From positions 1 to 9,005 of the forward strand of contig JAUWXM010000048.1 of NCBI GenBank assembly GCA_030616365.1: DNA of 9,005 bases, given 5' to 3'. Source of the stretch: a bacterium (lineage in GTDB: Bacteria > UBP18 > UBA7526). The first letter of the stretch is position 1. Every line of letters begins with the position of its first letter. Positions 1-5,286 of this stretch are shown here, piece after piece. Both the position numbers and the translations under genes were made by a program. The notes under the pieces were generated by a model. It saw only the letters and a list, made by a program, of their open reading frames with translations, had not been told where the DNA came from and made no database searches.

Positions 1-19
1 AAGGAACTTTACTAATCTA

Positions 20-964
20 TTGGAATTGGATTATGTAAGCGAGAAAGATAGAGAGAGATTTAAGAGAGGTGAGATAGATGTCCCGGATTTGGATGCCCTG
101 GCCCAGATAAAGTTCAAGAGGGATATTCCTAAACAGATAGAGGTAGCAAAGGAAATCGGCCTGGATCACATAGAACTTGATGGCGGGGTGCCCAATCCCT
201 TCTTGGAGATGAGTGGAGAGGAGATAGAAAAAGCAAAGCAAGCGGCAAAGGAGTCGGGAATTACCATCTCCTTACACCTTCCCTATACCTATGTGGGAGC
301 AAGTACCTGTGCTTTCCAGGAGGTGGACCGGGAATTGGCAGTTACCTTACAGAAGAGATACCTGAAGTTTGCTAAAGGAGTGGGAACGATTAATGCTATC
401 ATGCATCCCGGCACTGTTCCCTTCTATCAGGCTGGCCCCCAGTATCAGGAGGATTTAAAAAAAAGTCTTATTAAGAGCCTTATAGAATTGAGCCGGGCTT
501 CTATGGAGATGGGGATCTCCTTTCATGTTGAAAATAACACCACCTTTGACATTGTCTTCGTGGAGCCAGAGGAGATCTATCCGGTAATTGAGGAGGTAAG
601 GAAGAAGGGATTGGAGATTCATTACTGTTTTGACATCGGCCACTGGTTCACCAGGGCAGATGGAACCCCACCAAAGGAGATACCAGATCCCCCAGAAAGC
701 ATCTTGGAAAAGATCCCGGCGGCACTCTTAAAAGAGATTCATCTCAATGACTATATCCCAAAGATTAAGAAGTTCCACCCTCCCTTACATTATCAGAAAG
801 GTCCCCTGAAGAAGAAGAACTTAGAGAGGTTTGCCCAGATTGTAAAGGAGAAAAGGGTAGAGCTAATTGTCGTTGAGACTGCGGTGAGAGACCCTGAAGA
901 ACTATTAAGTGCCCATAGACTCCTCCGAGATGAAACGGACTATCTGAATGAAATCTTCAAATGA
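20..964 (+). CDS. TIM-barrel sugar phosphate isomerase/epimerase-like protein (AP-endonuclease-2 / xylose-isomerase-like fold), 5' end uncertain
   Basis: The protein (314 residues from the TTG at 20) looks like the xylose isomerase-like TIM-barrel superfamily, which includes sugar epimerases and endonuclease IV relatives. Likely metal ligands stand at the ends of successive strands: H129 in MHPGT, E171 in HVENN, D205 and H208 in FDIGHW, H241 in IHLND and E286 in VVET; H86 in SLHLP may also line the pocket. This set fits a divalent-metal enzyme acting on a sugar or sugar phosphate; the substrate cannot be told. The frame stays open to the left edge, so the true start may lie outside the window. 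The TTG has only a distant AAGGA (1-5) as ribosome site. The stop overlaps the next gene's start in an ATGA (961-964), so the two are probably translated together. Family call fairly sure, exact reaction unknown. Confidence 0.8.
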   Translation: MELDYVSEKDRERFKRGEIDVPDLDALAQIKFKRDIPKQIEVAKEIGLDHIELDGGVPNPFLEMSGEEIEKAKQAAKESGITISLHLPYTYVGASTCAFQEVDRELAVTLQKRYLKFAKGVGTINAIMHPGTVPFYQAGPQYQEDLKKSLIKSLIELSRASMEMGISFHVENNTTFDIVFVEPEEIYPVIEEVRKKGLEIHYCFDIGHWFTRADGTPPKEIPDPPESILEKIPAALLKEIHLNDYIPKIKKFHPPLHYQKGPLKKKNLERFAQIVKEKRVELIVVETAVRDPEELLSAHRLLRDETDYLNEIFK

Positions 965-1602
965 AGAGAGAGTGCAGGAATATATTTATGTTGGGCAGGC
1001 CGGGTTGTGGAAAGAGCGAGCTATATAGAAGGCTTACCCCGAGATTGAAAGAGGAAAGTTTTGCCCAAGAATTTGTCAGGGTAGATGACTTTCCCAAGCT
1101 CTGGAATATCTTTGTCAACGATAAGGATTTTGAGAGATGTAAACCAACAGAGGATGGGGGATATAAAGTCACCGACTCCAAGGTCTGGGATGATATCCTG
1201 AGAGAGGTAAATAGGGACGTCAAGAAACTGGATAAGAAAGGAAGAATAATCTTCATTGAGTTCTCCAGACCAAACTATGTCCATTCCCTGAAAAACTTTG
1301 ATAAGAAGATCCTGAATAAATCTCTTATTGTCTATATTGACTGTTCCTTTGAGACCTGCTGGAAGAGGAATGTGAGAAGACATAGGGCGGCCCTGGCCGC
1401 TGGAGTAGATAACCATCTGGTATCACGTGAGGAGATGGAAGAGACCTATCTTCACGATGACAAGGGTGAGCTATTAAGATTTGGAGAAGAATCAAAGATA
1501 CCGATAGTGGTGGTTGATACTGATTATGAAGGGATGGCCCACTATAAGGGAATAATAGAAAAGATTATAAAAGCGATAAAAAAATTTAGGAGAGAGAAAT
1601 GA
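961..1602 (+). CDS. P-loop kinase-like protein (nucleoside/nucleotide or small-molecule kinase fold)
   Basis: This 213-residue protein opens with a Walker A motif, GRPGCGKS at residues 12-19, in the position usual for adenylate kinase-like and deoxynucleoside kinase-like proteins. A hydrophobic strand ending in an acidic residue (IIFIEFSRP, 96-104) looks like the second core strand with a catalytic or magnesium-binding acid. A basic stretch around 135-143 (KRNVRRHRA) would suit a lid that contacts phosphate groups. A further core strand (IPIVVVDTD, 180-188) closes the fold. The length is normal for a small-molecule kinase. I cannot name the acceptor: a nucleoside, a nucleotide, or a sugar made by the upstream isomerase-like enzyme are all possible. 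It has no clear ribosome site of its own and starts inside the stop of the previous gene, so coupling is likely. It also overlaps the next start by four bases (1599-1602). Confidence 0.75.
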   Translation: MKRECRNIFMLGRPGCGKSELYRRLTPRLKEESFAQEFVRVDDFPKLWNIFVNDKDFERCKPTEDGGYKVTDSKVWDDILREVNRDVKKLDKKGRIIFIEFSRPNYVHSLKNFDKKILNKSLIVYIDCSFETCWKRNVRRHRAALAAGVDNHLVSREEMEETYLHDDKGELLRFGEESKIPIVVVDTDYEGMAHYKGIIEKIIKAIKKFRREK

Positions 1603-2048
1603 CCTTTCAAGAATCGGATTACCCCAATCTGAAGAAGGAGATGATAAATCTCATCCATAAGTATAAGAACCCAGCCCTAGTGATTGAGGTATTGAAGGAG
1701 ATCTGGGAGACCCATAAGCAGATTCCCATCTATCCTGGGATAATATCCATGTGCCTGTCCAGTATGGTGAAAGAGAAAAAGATAGGGGAACTGAAGAAGG
1801 GAGAGCGGGTACTCATTAAGACGGGGACTTTAGAGATATTGGGTACTGTTAAATTAAAAAAGAAGGATAGGATTGTTTTGGAGAATTCAGAAGTATTGGA
1901 ACGCCCCAAGAGTAGGGAAGTAAAGAATGAGGAAGTGAAGAAGATTCTGAGTTTGGAGAGAGGAATCCTGAAAAAGATATGGCCCACTTTAGTATTCAAG
2001 GACGCAGATAACCGCCCTTCAGGATCCCGAGGATCCTTCAGGATCTGA
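1599..2048 (+). CDS. Hypothetical protein, third gene of a coupled cassette, with a repeat-derived C-terminus
   Basis: I do not recognise this 149-residue protein. Residues 1-60 look helical (LKKEMINLIHKYKNPALVIE), residues 62-102 look like a small beta domain rich in lysine and glycine (KKGERVLIKTGTLEILGTV), and a charged helix follows at 106-128. There is no signal peptide or membrane segment. The start is well supported: AGGAG at 1588-1592 lies six bases before the ATG, which overlaps the previous stop as ATGA. The last 15 residues (DADNRPSGSRGSFRI) differ in style from the rest: their codons include the repeated decamer cttcaggatc (2017-2026 and 2036-2045) and the hairpin aggatcc-cga-ggatcct (2021-2037). 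The original C-terminus may therefore have been replaced by repeat DNA. The protein probably works with the isomerase-like and kinase-like proteins upstream; its role is unknown. Confidence 0.65.
   Translation: MTFQESDYPNLKKEMINLIHKYKNPALVIEVLKEIWETHKQIPIYPGIISMCLSSMVKEKKIGELKKGERVLIKTGTLEILGTVKLKKKDRIVLENSEVLERPKSREVKNEEVKKILSLERGILKKIWPTLVFKDADNRPSGSRGSFRI
2017..2045. repeat. Short tandem/inverted repeat inside the 3' end of the hypothetical gene
   Basis: The decamer cttcaggatc occurs at 2017-2026 and again at 2036-2045, a period of 19 bases. Between the copies, aggatcc (2021-2027) and ggatcct (2031-2037) form a perfect 7-bp stem with a 3-base loop. The repeat is translated as part of the upstream protein's tail and leads directly into the palindromic spacer. 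Confidence 0.7.
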
Positions 2049-2099
2049 GGGGCAGATCAAAACGCAAACACGGATGAGCACAGATACAACACAGATTAC

Positions 2100-2122
2100 A
2101 GGATGCACTTCGTTAGCATCCT
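2100..2122 (+). repeat. Hairpin 1, loop complementary to hairpin at 2156-2181
   Basis: The arms aggatgc (2100-2106) and gcatcct (2116-2122) pair perfectly over 7 bp around the loop acttcgtta. Inside the loop, ac-ttc-gt can add two more pairs, leaving a 2-base bulge on the 3' side. The eight loop bases 2107-2114 are an exact complement of 2166-2173 in the downstream hairpin. Confidence 0.65.
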
Positions 2123-2155
2123 AGAGAGCATCAAATTGATTAATACTTAATCATC

Positions 2156-2181
2156 AACGGCGGTGAACGAAGTGCGCCGTT
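2156..2181 (+). repeat. Hairpin 3, partner of the hairpin at 2100-2122
   Basis: The arms aacggcg (2156-2162) and cgccgtt (2175-2181) form a 7-bp GC-rich stem around a 12-base loop. That loop contains aacgaagt, complementary to the loop of the hairpin 45 bases upstream. A short TTT follows at 2180-2182, so a weak intrinsic terminator for the upstream cassette is possible but not convincing. Confidence 0.6.
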
Positions 2182-2268
2182 TAATATTAAGCATTGCCAC
2201 AGATAAATCCGTGACCATCCGCGGTGTTTTTTGCCCAAGCAGTAAGCAATACAAAAAATCCGTGTCAA

Positions 2269-2274
2269 AAGGAG
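2269..2274 (+). promoter_or_regulatory. Ribosome binding site of the Clp1-like kinase gene
   Basis: AAGGAG sits four bases before the ATG at 2279. It follows directly on the last atccgtgt word of the spacer, so the repeat ends where the translation signal begins. It supports the chosen start. Confidence 0.7.
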
Positions 2275-2278
2275 AAGA

Positions 2279-3520
2279 ATGGAATATAAAGTAAAGAAAG
2301 GCGATATCTATATCCTGAAAGGGCCGGGAAAGGTGAGAGTAAAGAGGGGAAGAATAGAAGCGGTGGGAAAGAGTGTTGAAGAAAATGAAGAGGTCTTTAT
2401 TCCTCCGGGCAAGACCATTTCCTTAGAGGTTCAGAAAGAATCCCATCTTTCTTTAGAAGTAAAGAGGCCCGGCGAGATAAGGAAAATTAAAGAGAGAACC
2501 ATCCCACCCTCCTGGGATGATCTTATCTCCCGCATGGTAAAAGAAAAAGCCAGGACAATTCTCGTTTTAGGAGAGGTGGATACGGGAAAGACCTTCTTCG
2601 CTACCTATTTAGCGAATAAGCTCCTGGAGAAGGGGGTGAGGCCGGCGGTCCTGGATGGTGATCCGGGCCAGAGCGACATCGGCATCCCAGGGACTTTGGG
2701 ATTGGCGGTTCTAAAGAAGCAGGTGGTCTTTTTAACTCAAGCCAAGATATCTGCCCTCTACTTCGTGGGCTCCCATTCCCCGGGACTGCACTTTTTACCC
2801 ACTATCGTGGGAACCAAGAGATTGGCAGAGGCTGGTCTAAAGAAAGCGGATACCGTCATTGTCAATACCACGGGTTGGGTACAGAGCGATGGAGGCCGAG
2901 CGCTCAAGAGATCAAAGATTGAGATCCTCTCTCCAGAGATCATCGTTCTTTTGCAGAGGAAGGATGAATTAGAACATCTGGTTAAAGGCTATGAGCCTGA
3001 AAAGATTGTCAGGATCCATGTCTCAAAGAAGACCTCCTTTACCAGTGAGAAGGAGAGGAAGAAGCTGAGGGAGCTGGCCAGCCAGAGATACTTTAAGGGC
3101 GCCAAGAAGATTAGACTCTCCTTAGAAAGAGTAGCAACCGATAGGTGTTACTTCAGGACAGGAAGAGAGATGAAAATTCCCGGGACTCTCTATGCTGAGA
3201 GGTTATCTGGCTTTGAGGGAACATTGATCGTTACTCAAAAGCCCCGCTCTCAAGAGAAACTGAATGAATTGGGTAAGGAGTTGGGAAATATCAGAAACAT
3301 CGTTGCCGGAGATGAGAAGGGGATACTGGTCGGCCTCCTGGATGAGAAGGGCGATACCTTAGGAATGGGAAGAATAGAGGAGATCGACTACAGGAAGAAG
3401 GAGATTCTTCTTTCCACCCCGGTTAAAGACGGAGGAAGAATAAGAATTATCCAGTTTGGCTCCTTAAGGATTACTCCCGAGGGAAAAGAAGCGGGCTTTA
3501 TCTCACCCGGTTACTTTTAA
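2279..3520 (+). CDS. Clp1/Grc3 (NOL9)-family polynucleotide 5'-hydroxyl kinase
   Basis: The 413-residue protein shows the full three-part plan of the Clp1/Grc3 family. A beta-rich N-terminal domain covers about residues 1-70. The P-loop kinase core follows, with Walker A GEVDTGKT at 98-105, the family's DxDxGQ signature DGDPGQSDIGIPGT at 126-139, the clasp motif TTGW at 197-200 and a lid RxxxR at 260-264 (RKKLR). A C-terminal beta domain starts near 340 and contains LLDEKGDTLGMGRI. Family members transfer the gamma-phosphate of ATP or GTP to the 5'-hydroxyl of RNA or DNA. All motif residues needed for activity seem present, so it is probably an active enzyme. The family is well known in archaea and eukaryotes (RNA processing) and less so in bacteria. 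It is likely cytoplasmic. Spacers on both sides suggest it is transcribed apart from its neighbours. Family sure; substrate unknown. Confidence 0.9.
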   Translation: MEYKVKKGDIYILKGPGKVRVKRGRIEAVGKSVEENEEVFIPPGKTISLEVQKESHLSLEVKRPGEIRKIKERTIPPSWDDLISRMVKEKARTILVLGEVDTGKTFFATYLANKLLEKGVRPAVLDGDPGQSDIGIPGTLGLAVLKKQVVFLTQAKISALYFVGSHSPGLHFLPTIVGTKRLAEAGLKKADTVIVNTTGWVQSDGGRALKRSKIEILSPEIIVLLQRKDELEHLVKGYEPEKIVRIHVSKKTSFTSEKERKKLRELASQRYFKGAKKIRLSLERVATDRCYFRTGREMKIPGTLYAERLSGFEGTLIVTQKPRSQEKLNELGKELGNIRNIVAGDEKGILVGLLDEKGDTLGMGRIEEIDYRKKEILLSTPVKDGGRIRIIQFGSLRITPEGKEAGFISPGYF

Positions 3521-3632
3521 GATATCGAAACTTCAATGAAACCACGGATTAGACGGATTTTTTTAAAAAATATTTATTCCGTGGAAATCTGTGAAATTCG
3601 TGGTTACTTATTTTGGAATGGGGTAAGAGAAG
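3521..3632. other. Spacer holding a ccacggatt-type inverted repeat
   Basis: The 112-bp spacer is mostly an imperfect palindrome (3540-3605). It ends in a weak purine-rich stretch (gggtaagaga) that may act as ribosome site for the cyclase gene. An ATG at 3618 is in frame with that gene but is followed two codons later by TAA, so the start at 3633 is required. Confidence 0.6.
3540..3605. repeat. Imperfect inverted repeat of the accacggatt/aatccgtggt type
   Basis: The outer arms aaccacg (3540-3546) and cgtggtt (3599-3605) match perfectly. An alternative inner pair is ccacgga (3542-3548) with tccgtgg (3578-3584). The right half contains three degenerate copies of one word (tccgtgga, tctgtgaa, ttcgtggt) and the left half two (cacggatt, gacggatt), with an AT-rich centre. 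Similar words occur in the spacer at 2049-2278, which points to a dispersed repeat family in this genome. I see no open frame, so it is not an insertion sequence. Confidence 0.7.
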
Positions 3633-4682
3633 ATGAGCAACCCTAAAATCCCGGTTAAGGTCAAAAGAGAACTGGAACGGAAAAGTGCTGATCTAAGGCT
3701 ACTTCTGGAACTCAGCACCCAGATAAGTTCTGCGCAGAAAAGAAGAACCCTGTATAATCGCATCGTCAAGCTATTTGCCGAGGTCGCTCAGACAGAGAAG
3801 AGTTCCCTGATGCTTTTTGATGAGAAGACAAGTAGATTACATATTGTAGCTGGGATCGGAATTAGTGAGGAGGCCAAGAGGAGGCTTAAACTTAGGATTG
3901 GGGAGGGGATTGCTGGTCAGGTAGCTCAAACGGGTAAGTCCATGATGATCAATGATACGGTAGGCGATTCTCGTTATGAGCCCCTCCGCATTAGAAGGAA
4001 ACCGGTTCATCAGACAGAGTCTCTCTTGGCAGTGCCTTTAATGACAAAGGGCAAGGTGATTGGGGTGATTACCGTCAGTAATAAGGTGTCGCGGCAGCCC
4101 TTTATTCGCAATGATAGAATCCTTCTGGGAACCTTAGCCAGCCAGGCGGCAGTAGCTATAGAGAATGCCCGACTCTATATAGAAGCTATCACTGACGGCC
4201 TCACCGGACTTTACGTCCATGCCTATTTCCAGAGACGGTTAATGGAGGAGATAGAAAGGCTCTCTCGCCACCCGGCGCCCCTTGCTTTACTAATGATCGA
4301 CATCGACCACTTTAAAAAATTTAACGATACCTATGGCCATCCGCAAGGCGATAGCGTCTTAACAAATATTGCCCGCATTCTTAAGAAGAATGTACGCACT
4401 GGAGACCTGGTTGCGCGATATGGAGGGGAGGAGTTTGCCATCATCCTTCATCACGCCAATCGTTCTAACGCTTTAAAAGTTGCCCAGCGACTAAGACAAG
4501 CAGTAGAAGGGTTTGATTTTCTGATTGAGAATAAAAAGGTCCAGGTGACCATAAGTATTGGCATGGCCGTCTGGGAAGCCGGGATGCATAAAGAGGAACT
4601 TATAAACCAGGCAGACCAGGCTTTATATCGTGCTAAGGGAGAAGGGAGGAATCGGGTCTGCGTATATAAAAGTAGCAAGTAA
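3633..4682 (+). CDS. GAF-GGDEF diguanylate cyclase
   Basis: This 349-residue protein would make cyclic di-GMP from two GTP. A short N-terminal helix (8-35) leads into a GAF sensor domain at about 37-180, with the typical GEGIAGQVAQTGK segment at 90-102 and VPLMTKGKVIGVITV at 134-148. The GGDEF domain covers about 185-346. It holds DGLTGLY (188-194), the metal-binding D223 within DIDHFKKFNDTYGH (223-236), and the active-site signature GGEEF at 264-268. The inhibitory site RxxD is present at R255-D258, five residues before GGEEF, so product feedback is expected. No membrane segment or signal peptide is seen, so it should be a soluble cytoplasmic sensor whose GAF ligand is unknown. It sits alone between two repeat-filled spacers, just ahead of the microcompartment block. 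A functional link to that block is only a guess. Domain call is very sure. Confidence 0.95.
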   Translation: MSNPKIPVKVKRELERKSADLRLLLELSTQISSAQKRRTLYNRIVKLFAEVAQTEKSSLMLFDEKTSRLHIVAGIGISEEAKRRLKLRIGEGIAGQVAQTGKSMMINDTVGDSRYEPLRIRRKPVHQTESLLAVPLMTKGKVIGVITVSNKVSRQPFIRNDRILLGTLASQAAVAIENARLYIEAITDGLTGLYVHAYFQRRLMEEIERLSRHPAPLALLMIDIDHFKKFNDTYGHPQGDSVLTNIARILKKNVRTGDLVARYGGEEFAIILHHANRSNALKVAQRLRQAVEGFDFLIENKKVQVTISIGMAVWEAGMHKEELINQADQALYRAKGEGRNRVCVYKSSK

Positions 4683-4716
4683 CATTGAGCAAATAACATT
4701 GAACATTGAGCAAATA
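4681..4716. repeat. Direct repeat aacattgagcaaata, two copies
   Basis: The 15-mer aacattgagcaaata occurs at 4681-4695 and 4702-4716, a period of 21 bases. The first copy overlaps the cyclase stop codon (4680-4682). A related inverted word, aatgttca, lies at 4746-4753. Confidence 0.75.
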
Positions 4717-4767
4717 AAAATTAAGAATAAAAATTGACTTTATAAAATGTTCACTGTTCATTGCCCG

Positions 4768-4800
4768 TCCTCCGCAGTAGCAGGCTACTGCTACGGAGGA
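4768..4800 (+). repeat. Strong bulged hairpin upstream of the shell gene
   Basis: The stem pairs tcctcc (4768-4773) with ggagga (4795-4800) and gcagtag (4774-4780) with ctactgc (4785-4791), around a cagg loop. That gives 13 pairs with one 3-base bulge (tac, 4792-4794). No T-run follows, so it is not a normal intrinsic terminator. As RNA it could protect or punctuate the shell-gene mRNA. Confidence 0.7.
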
Positions 4801-4818
4801 TGGATAAATTGTAAATTT

Positions 4819-4835
4819 CCCCGACGAAGTCGGGG
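4819..4835 (+). repeat. Perfect 7-bp hairpin with GAA loop just before the ribosome site
   Basis: ccccgac (4819-4825) and gtcgggg (4829-4835) pair perfectly around the loop gaa. The hairpin ends four bases before the Shine-Dalgarno sequence of the shell gene (4840), where it could keep the site open or act as a stability element. Confidence 0.7.
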
Positions 4836-4839
4836 CAAG

Positions 4840-4847
4840 AGGAGGTG
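4840..4847 (+). promoter_or_regulatory. Strong ribosome binding site of the shell gene
   Basis: AGGAGGTG is a near-perfect Shine-Dalgarno sequence seven bases before the ATG at 4855, and the strongest ribosome site noted in the window. It fits a structural protein needed in many copies. A second AGGAG at 4850-4854 touches the start codon and is too close to serve. Confidence 0.75.
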
Positions 4848-4854
4848 TTAGGAG

Positions 4855-5145
4855 ATGGTAGAAGCAAGAGAAGCGTTGGGGATGATCGAGACCAAAGGAT
4901 TAGTGACTCTCATTGAGGCTACGGATGCCATGATCAAGGCCGCCAAGGTGAATCTCGTAGGCTGGGAGAAGATCGGAGCAGGCTATGTCACTACCTTAGT
5001 GAGGGGTGACGTTGCCGCCTGCAAGGCAGCCTGCGATGCTGGCGCTGCGGCAGCTCAGAAGGTAGGGGAACTGGTAAGCGTTCACGTCATTCCCAGACCC
5101 CATCCGGATCTGGAAGGGGTAATGCCTATCACCCTAGGAAAGTAG
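4855..5145 (+). CDS. Bacterial microcompartment shell protein, BMC-H hexamer type (PduA/EutM/CcmK family)
   Basis: The 96-residue protein is a single BMC domain of the usual length. Family landmarks are ALGMIETKGL (7-16), the helix with K28 at the expected hexamer-edge position, KIGAGYVTTLVRGDV (39-53) and VHVIPRPHPDLE (76-87). Hexamers of such proteins tile into the facets of a protein shell around an enzyme set. The central pore loop here reads GAG (41-43), with A42 expected to line the pore and Y44 behind it. PduA-like proteins have GSG, so this pore should be a little less polar. Two cysteines (C56, C60) lie on the helix after the pore. The C-terminus is short, with no added domain. Only one shell gene is visible; trimer and pentamer genes must be elsewhere. 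The nearby pduL, with its encapsulation-like helix, supports a real microcompartment locus. Confidence 0.96.
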   Translation: MVEAREALGMIETKGLVTLIEATDAMIKAAKVNLVGWEKIGAGYVTTLVRGDVAACKAACDAGAAAAQKVGELVSVHVIPRPHPDLEGVMPITLGK

Positions 5146-5162
5146 GAAAGAAGAAGAGTAAG

Positions 5163-5263
5163 AGTTGTTAGTAATTAGGACGGGCTTTGCCCTATAGTAG
5201 TTAGTTTGCTGATTTGCTGTTTGTTTTTTAACTAACTACTAACCAACTAACTACTAACCAACT
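5163..5263. repeat. Nested inverted repeats with a duplicated 3' arm
   Basis: The inner arm tagtagttagtt (5195-5206) is an exact reverse complement of aactaactacta at 5230-5241. The 3' arm lies in the unit aactaactactaacc, which is tandemly repeated at 5230-5244 and 5245-5259. The inner arm therefore has two equal partners. The outer arm agttgttagtaattag (5163-5178) pairs with 5247-5263 with one mismatch and one bulged base. Either nested stem, or a switch between the two 3' copies, is possible in RNA. Confidence 0.7.
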
Positions 5264-5275
5264 CCCAAGCGAAGC

Positions 5276-5280
5276 GAGGG
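5276..5280 (+). promoter_or_regulatory. Likely ribosome site deciding the tpiA start
   Basis: GAGGG lies six bases before the ATG at 5287 but touches the ATG at 5281. The spacing favours 5287, which also gives the usual triosephosphate isomerase N-terminus (MRRPIIAGNWKMN). Confidence 0.5.
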
Positions 5281-5286
5281 ATGCCT

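Larger units (their letters stand above)
2049..2278. other. Structured 230-bp spacer with three hairpins and cacggat/atccgtg words
   Basis: No gene is visible here. Perfect stems are aggatgc/gcatcct (2100-2106 with 2116-2122), tgattaa/ttaatca (2137-2143 with 2147-2153) and aacggcg/cgccgtt (2156-2162 with 2175-2181). The loop of the first is complementary to the loop of the third. The flanks hold degenerate copies of the words cacggat, cacagat and atccgtg, with acacggat (2068-2075) and atccgtgt (2258-2265) forming an outer inverted pair. A run of six T (2227-2232) follows the GC-rich word ccgcgg, but I cannot draw a convincing terminator stem. The function could be mRNA end processing, a small RNA, or a repeat element without a host role. 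Confidence 0.6.
4683..4854. other. Leader/spacer before the microcompartment shell gene
   Basis: No gene is visible. From left to right it holds a direct repeat of aacattgagcaaata, an AT-rich stretch, a long bulged hairpin (4768-4800), a perfect hairpin with a GAA loop (4819-4835) and a strong ribosome site. The inverted words tgaacatt (4700-4707) and aatgttca (4746-4753) frame the AT-rich part. A possible -35 TTGACT (4734-4739) is followed 17 bases later by a poor -10 (TTCATT, 4757-4762). A promoter is therefore possible but weakly supported. Confidence 0.5.
5146..5286. other. Leader of the triosephosphate isomerase gene, nested palindrome
   Basis: No gene is visible. The spacer carries an outer and an inner inverted repeat (arms 5163-5178 with 5247-5263, and 5195-5206 with 5230-5241), a duplicated 15-mer, a small gggc-ttt-gccc hairpin (5182-5192), and a run of six T (5224-5229) in the inner loop region. 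Near the end gcgaagc (5269-5275) is another GAA-loop mini-hairpin, followed by the gaggg that likely serves as ribosome site. Confidence 0.55.

Noticed and set aside
957..1999. Open frames on the reverse strand opposite the cassette genes
   Set aside because: They lie opposite well-supported + strand genes, have low-complexity Ser/Leu/Phe-rich products typical of antisense shadows, and match no family I know.
2196..2232. Intrinsic terminator before the Clp1-like gene (T-run at 2227-2232)
   Set aside because: The sequence before the T-run has only the short palindrome ccgcgg and no stem of useful length ending at the T-run.
3521..3632. Small mobile element (MITE) in the ccacggatt spacer
   Set aside because: The palindrome lacks clear terminal repeats with a target-site duplication; repeat family is the safer description.
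3618..3635. Earlier in-frame ATG for the diguanylate cyclase
   Set aside because: It is followed by GGG TAA, a stop after two codons.
4734..4762. Sigma-70-type promoter ahead of the shell gene
   Set aside because: The -35 TTGACT is good, but the best -10 at proper spacing matches only three of six positions; kept as a remark in the leader entry only.
5230..5263. Possible CRISPR-like array from the tandem aactaactactaacc units
   Set aside because: Only about two units, directly adjacent with no spacers between them, and no cas gene nearby.
5281..5286. Upstream ATG of triosephosphate isomerase as the true start
   Set aside because: The ribosome site touches it, and the family N-terminus begins at the next ATG; it adds only two residues.
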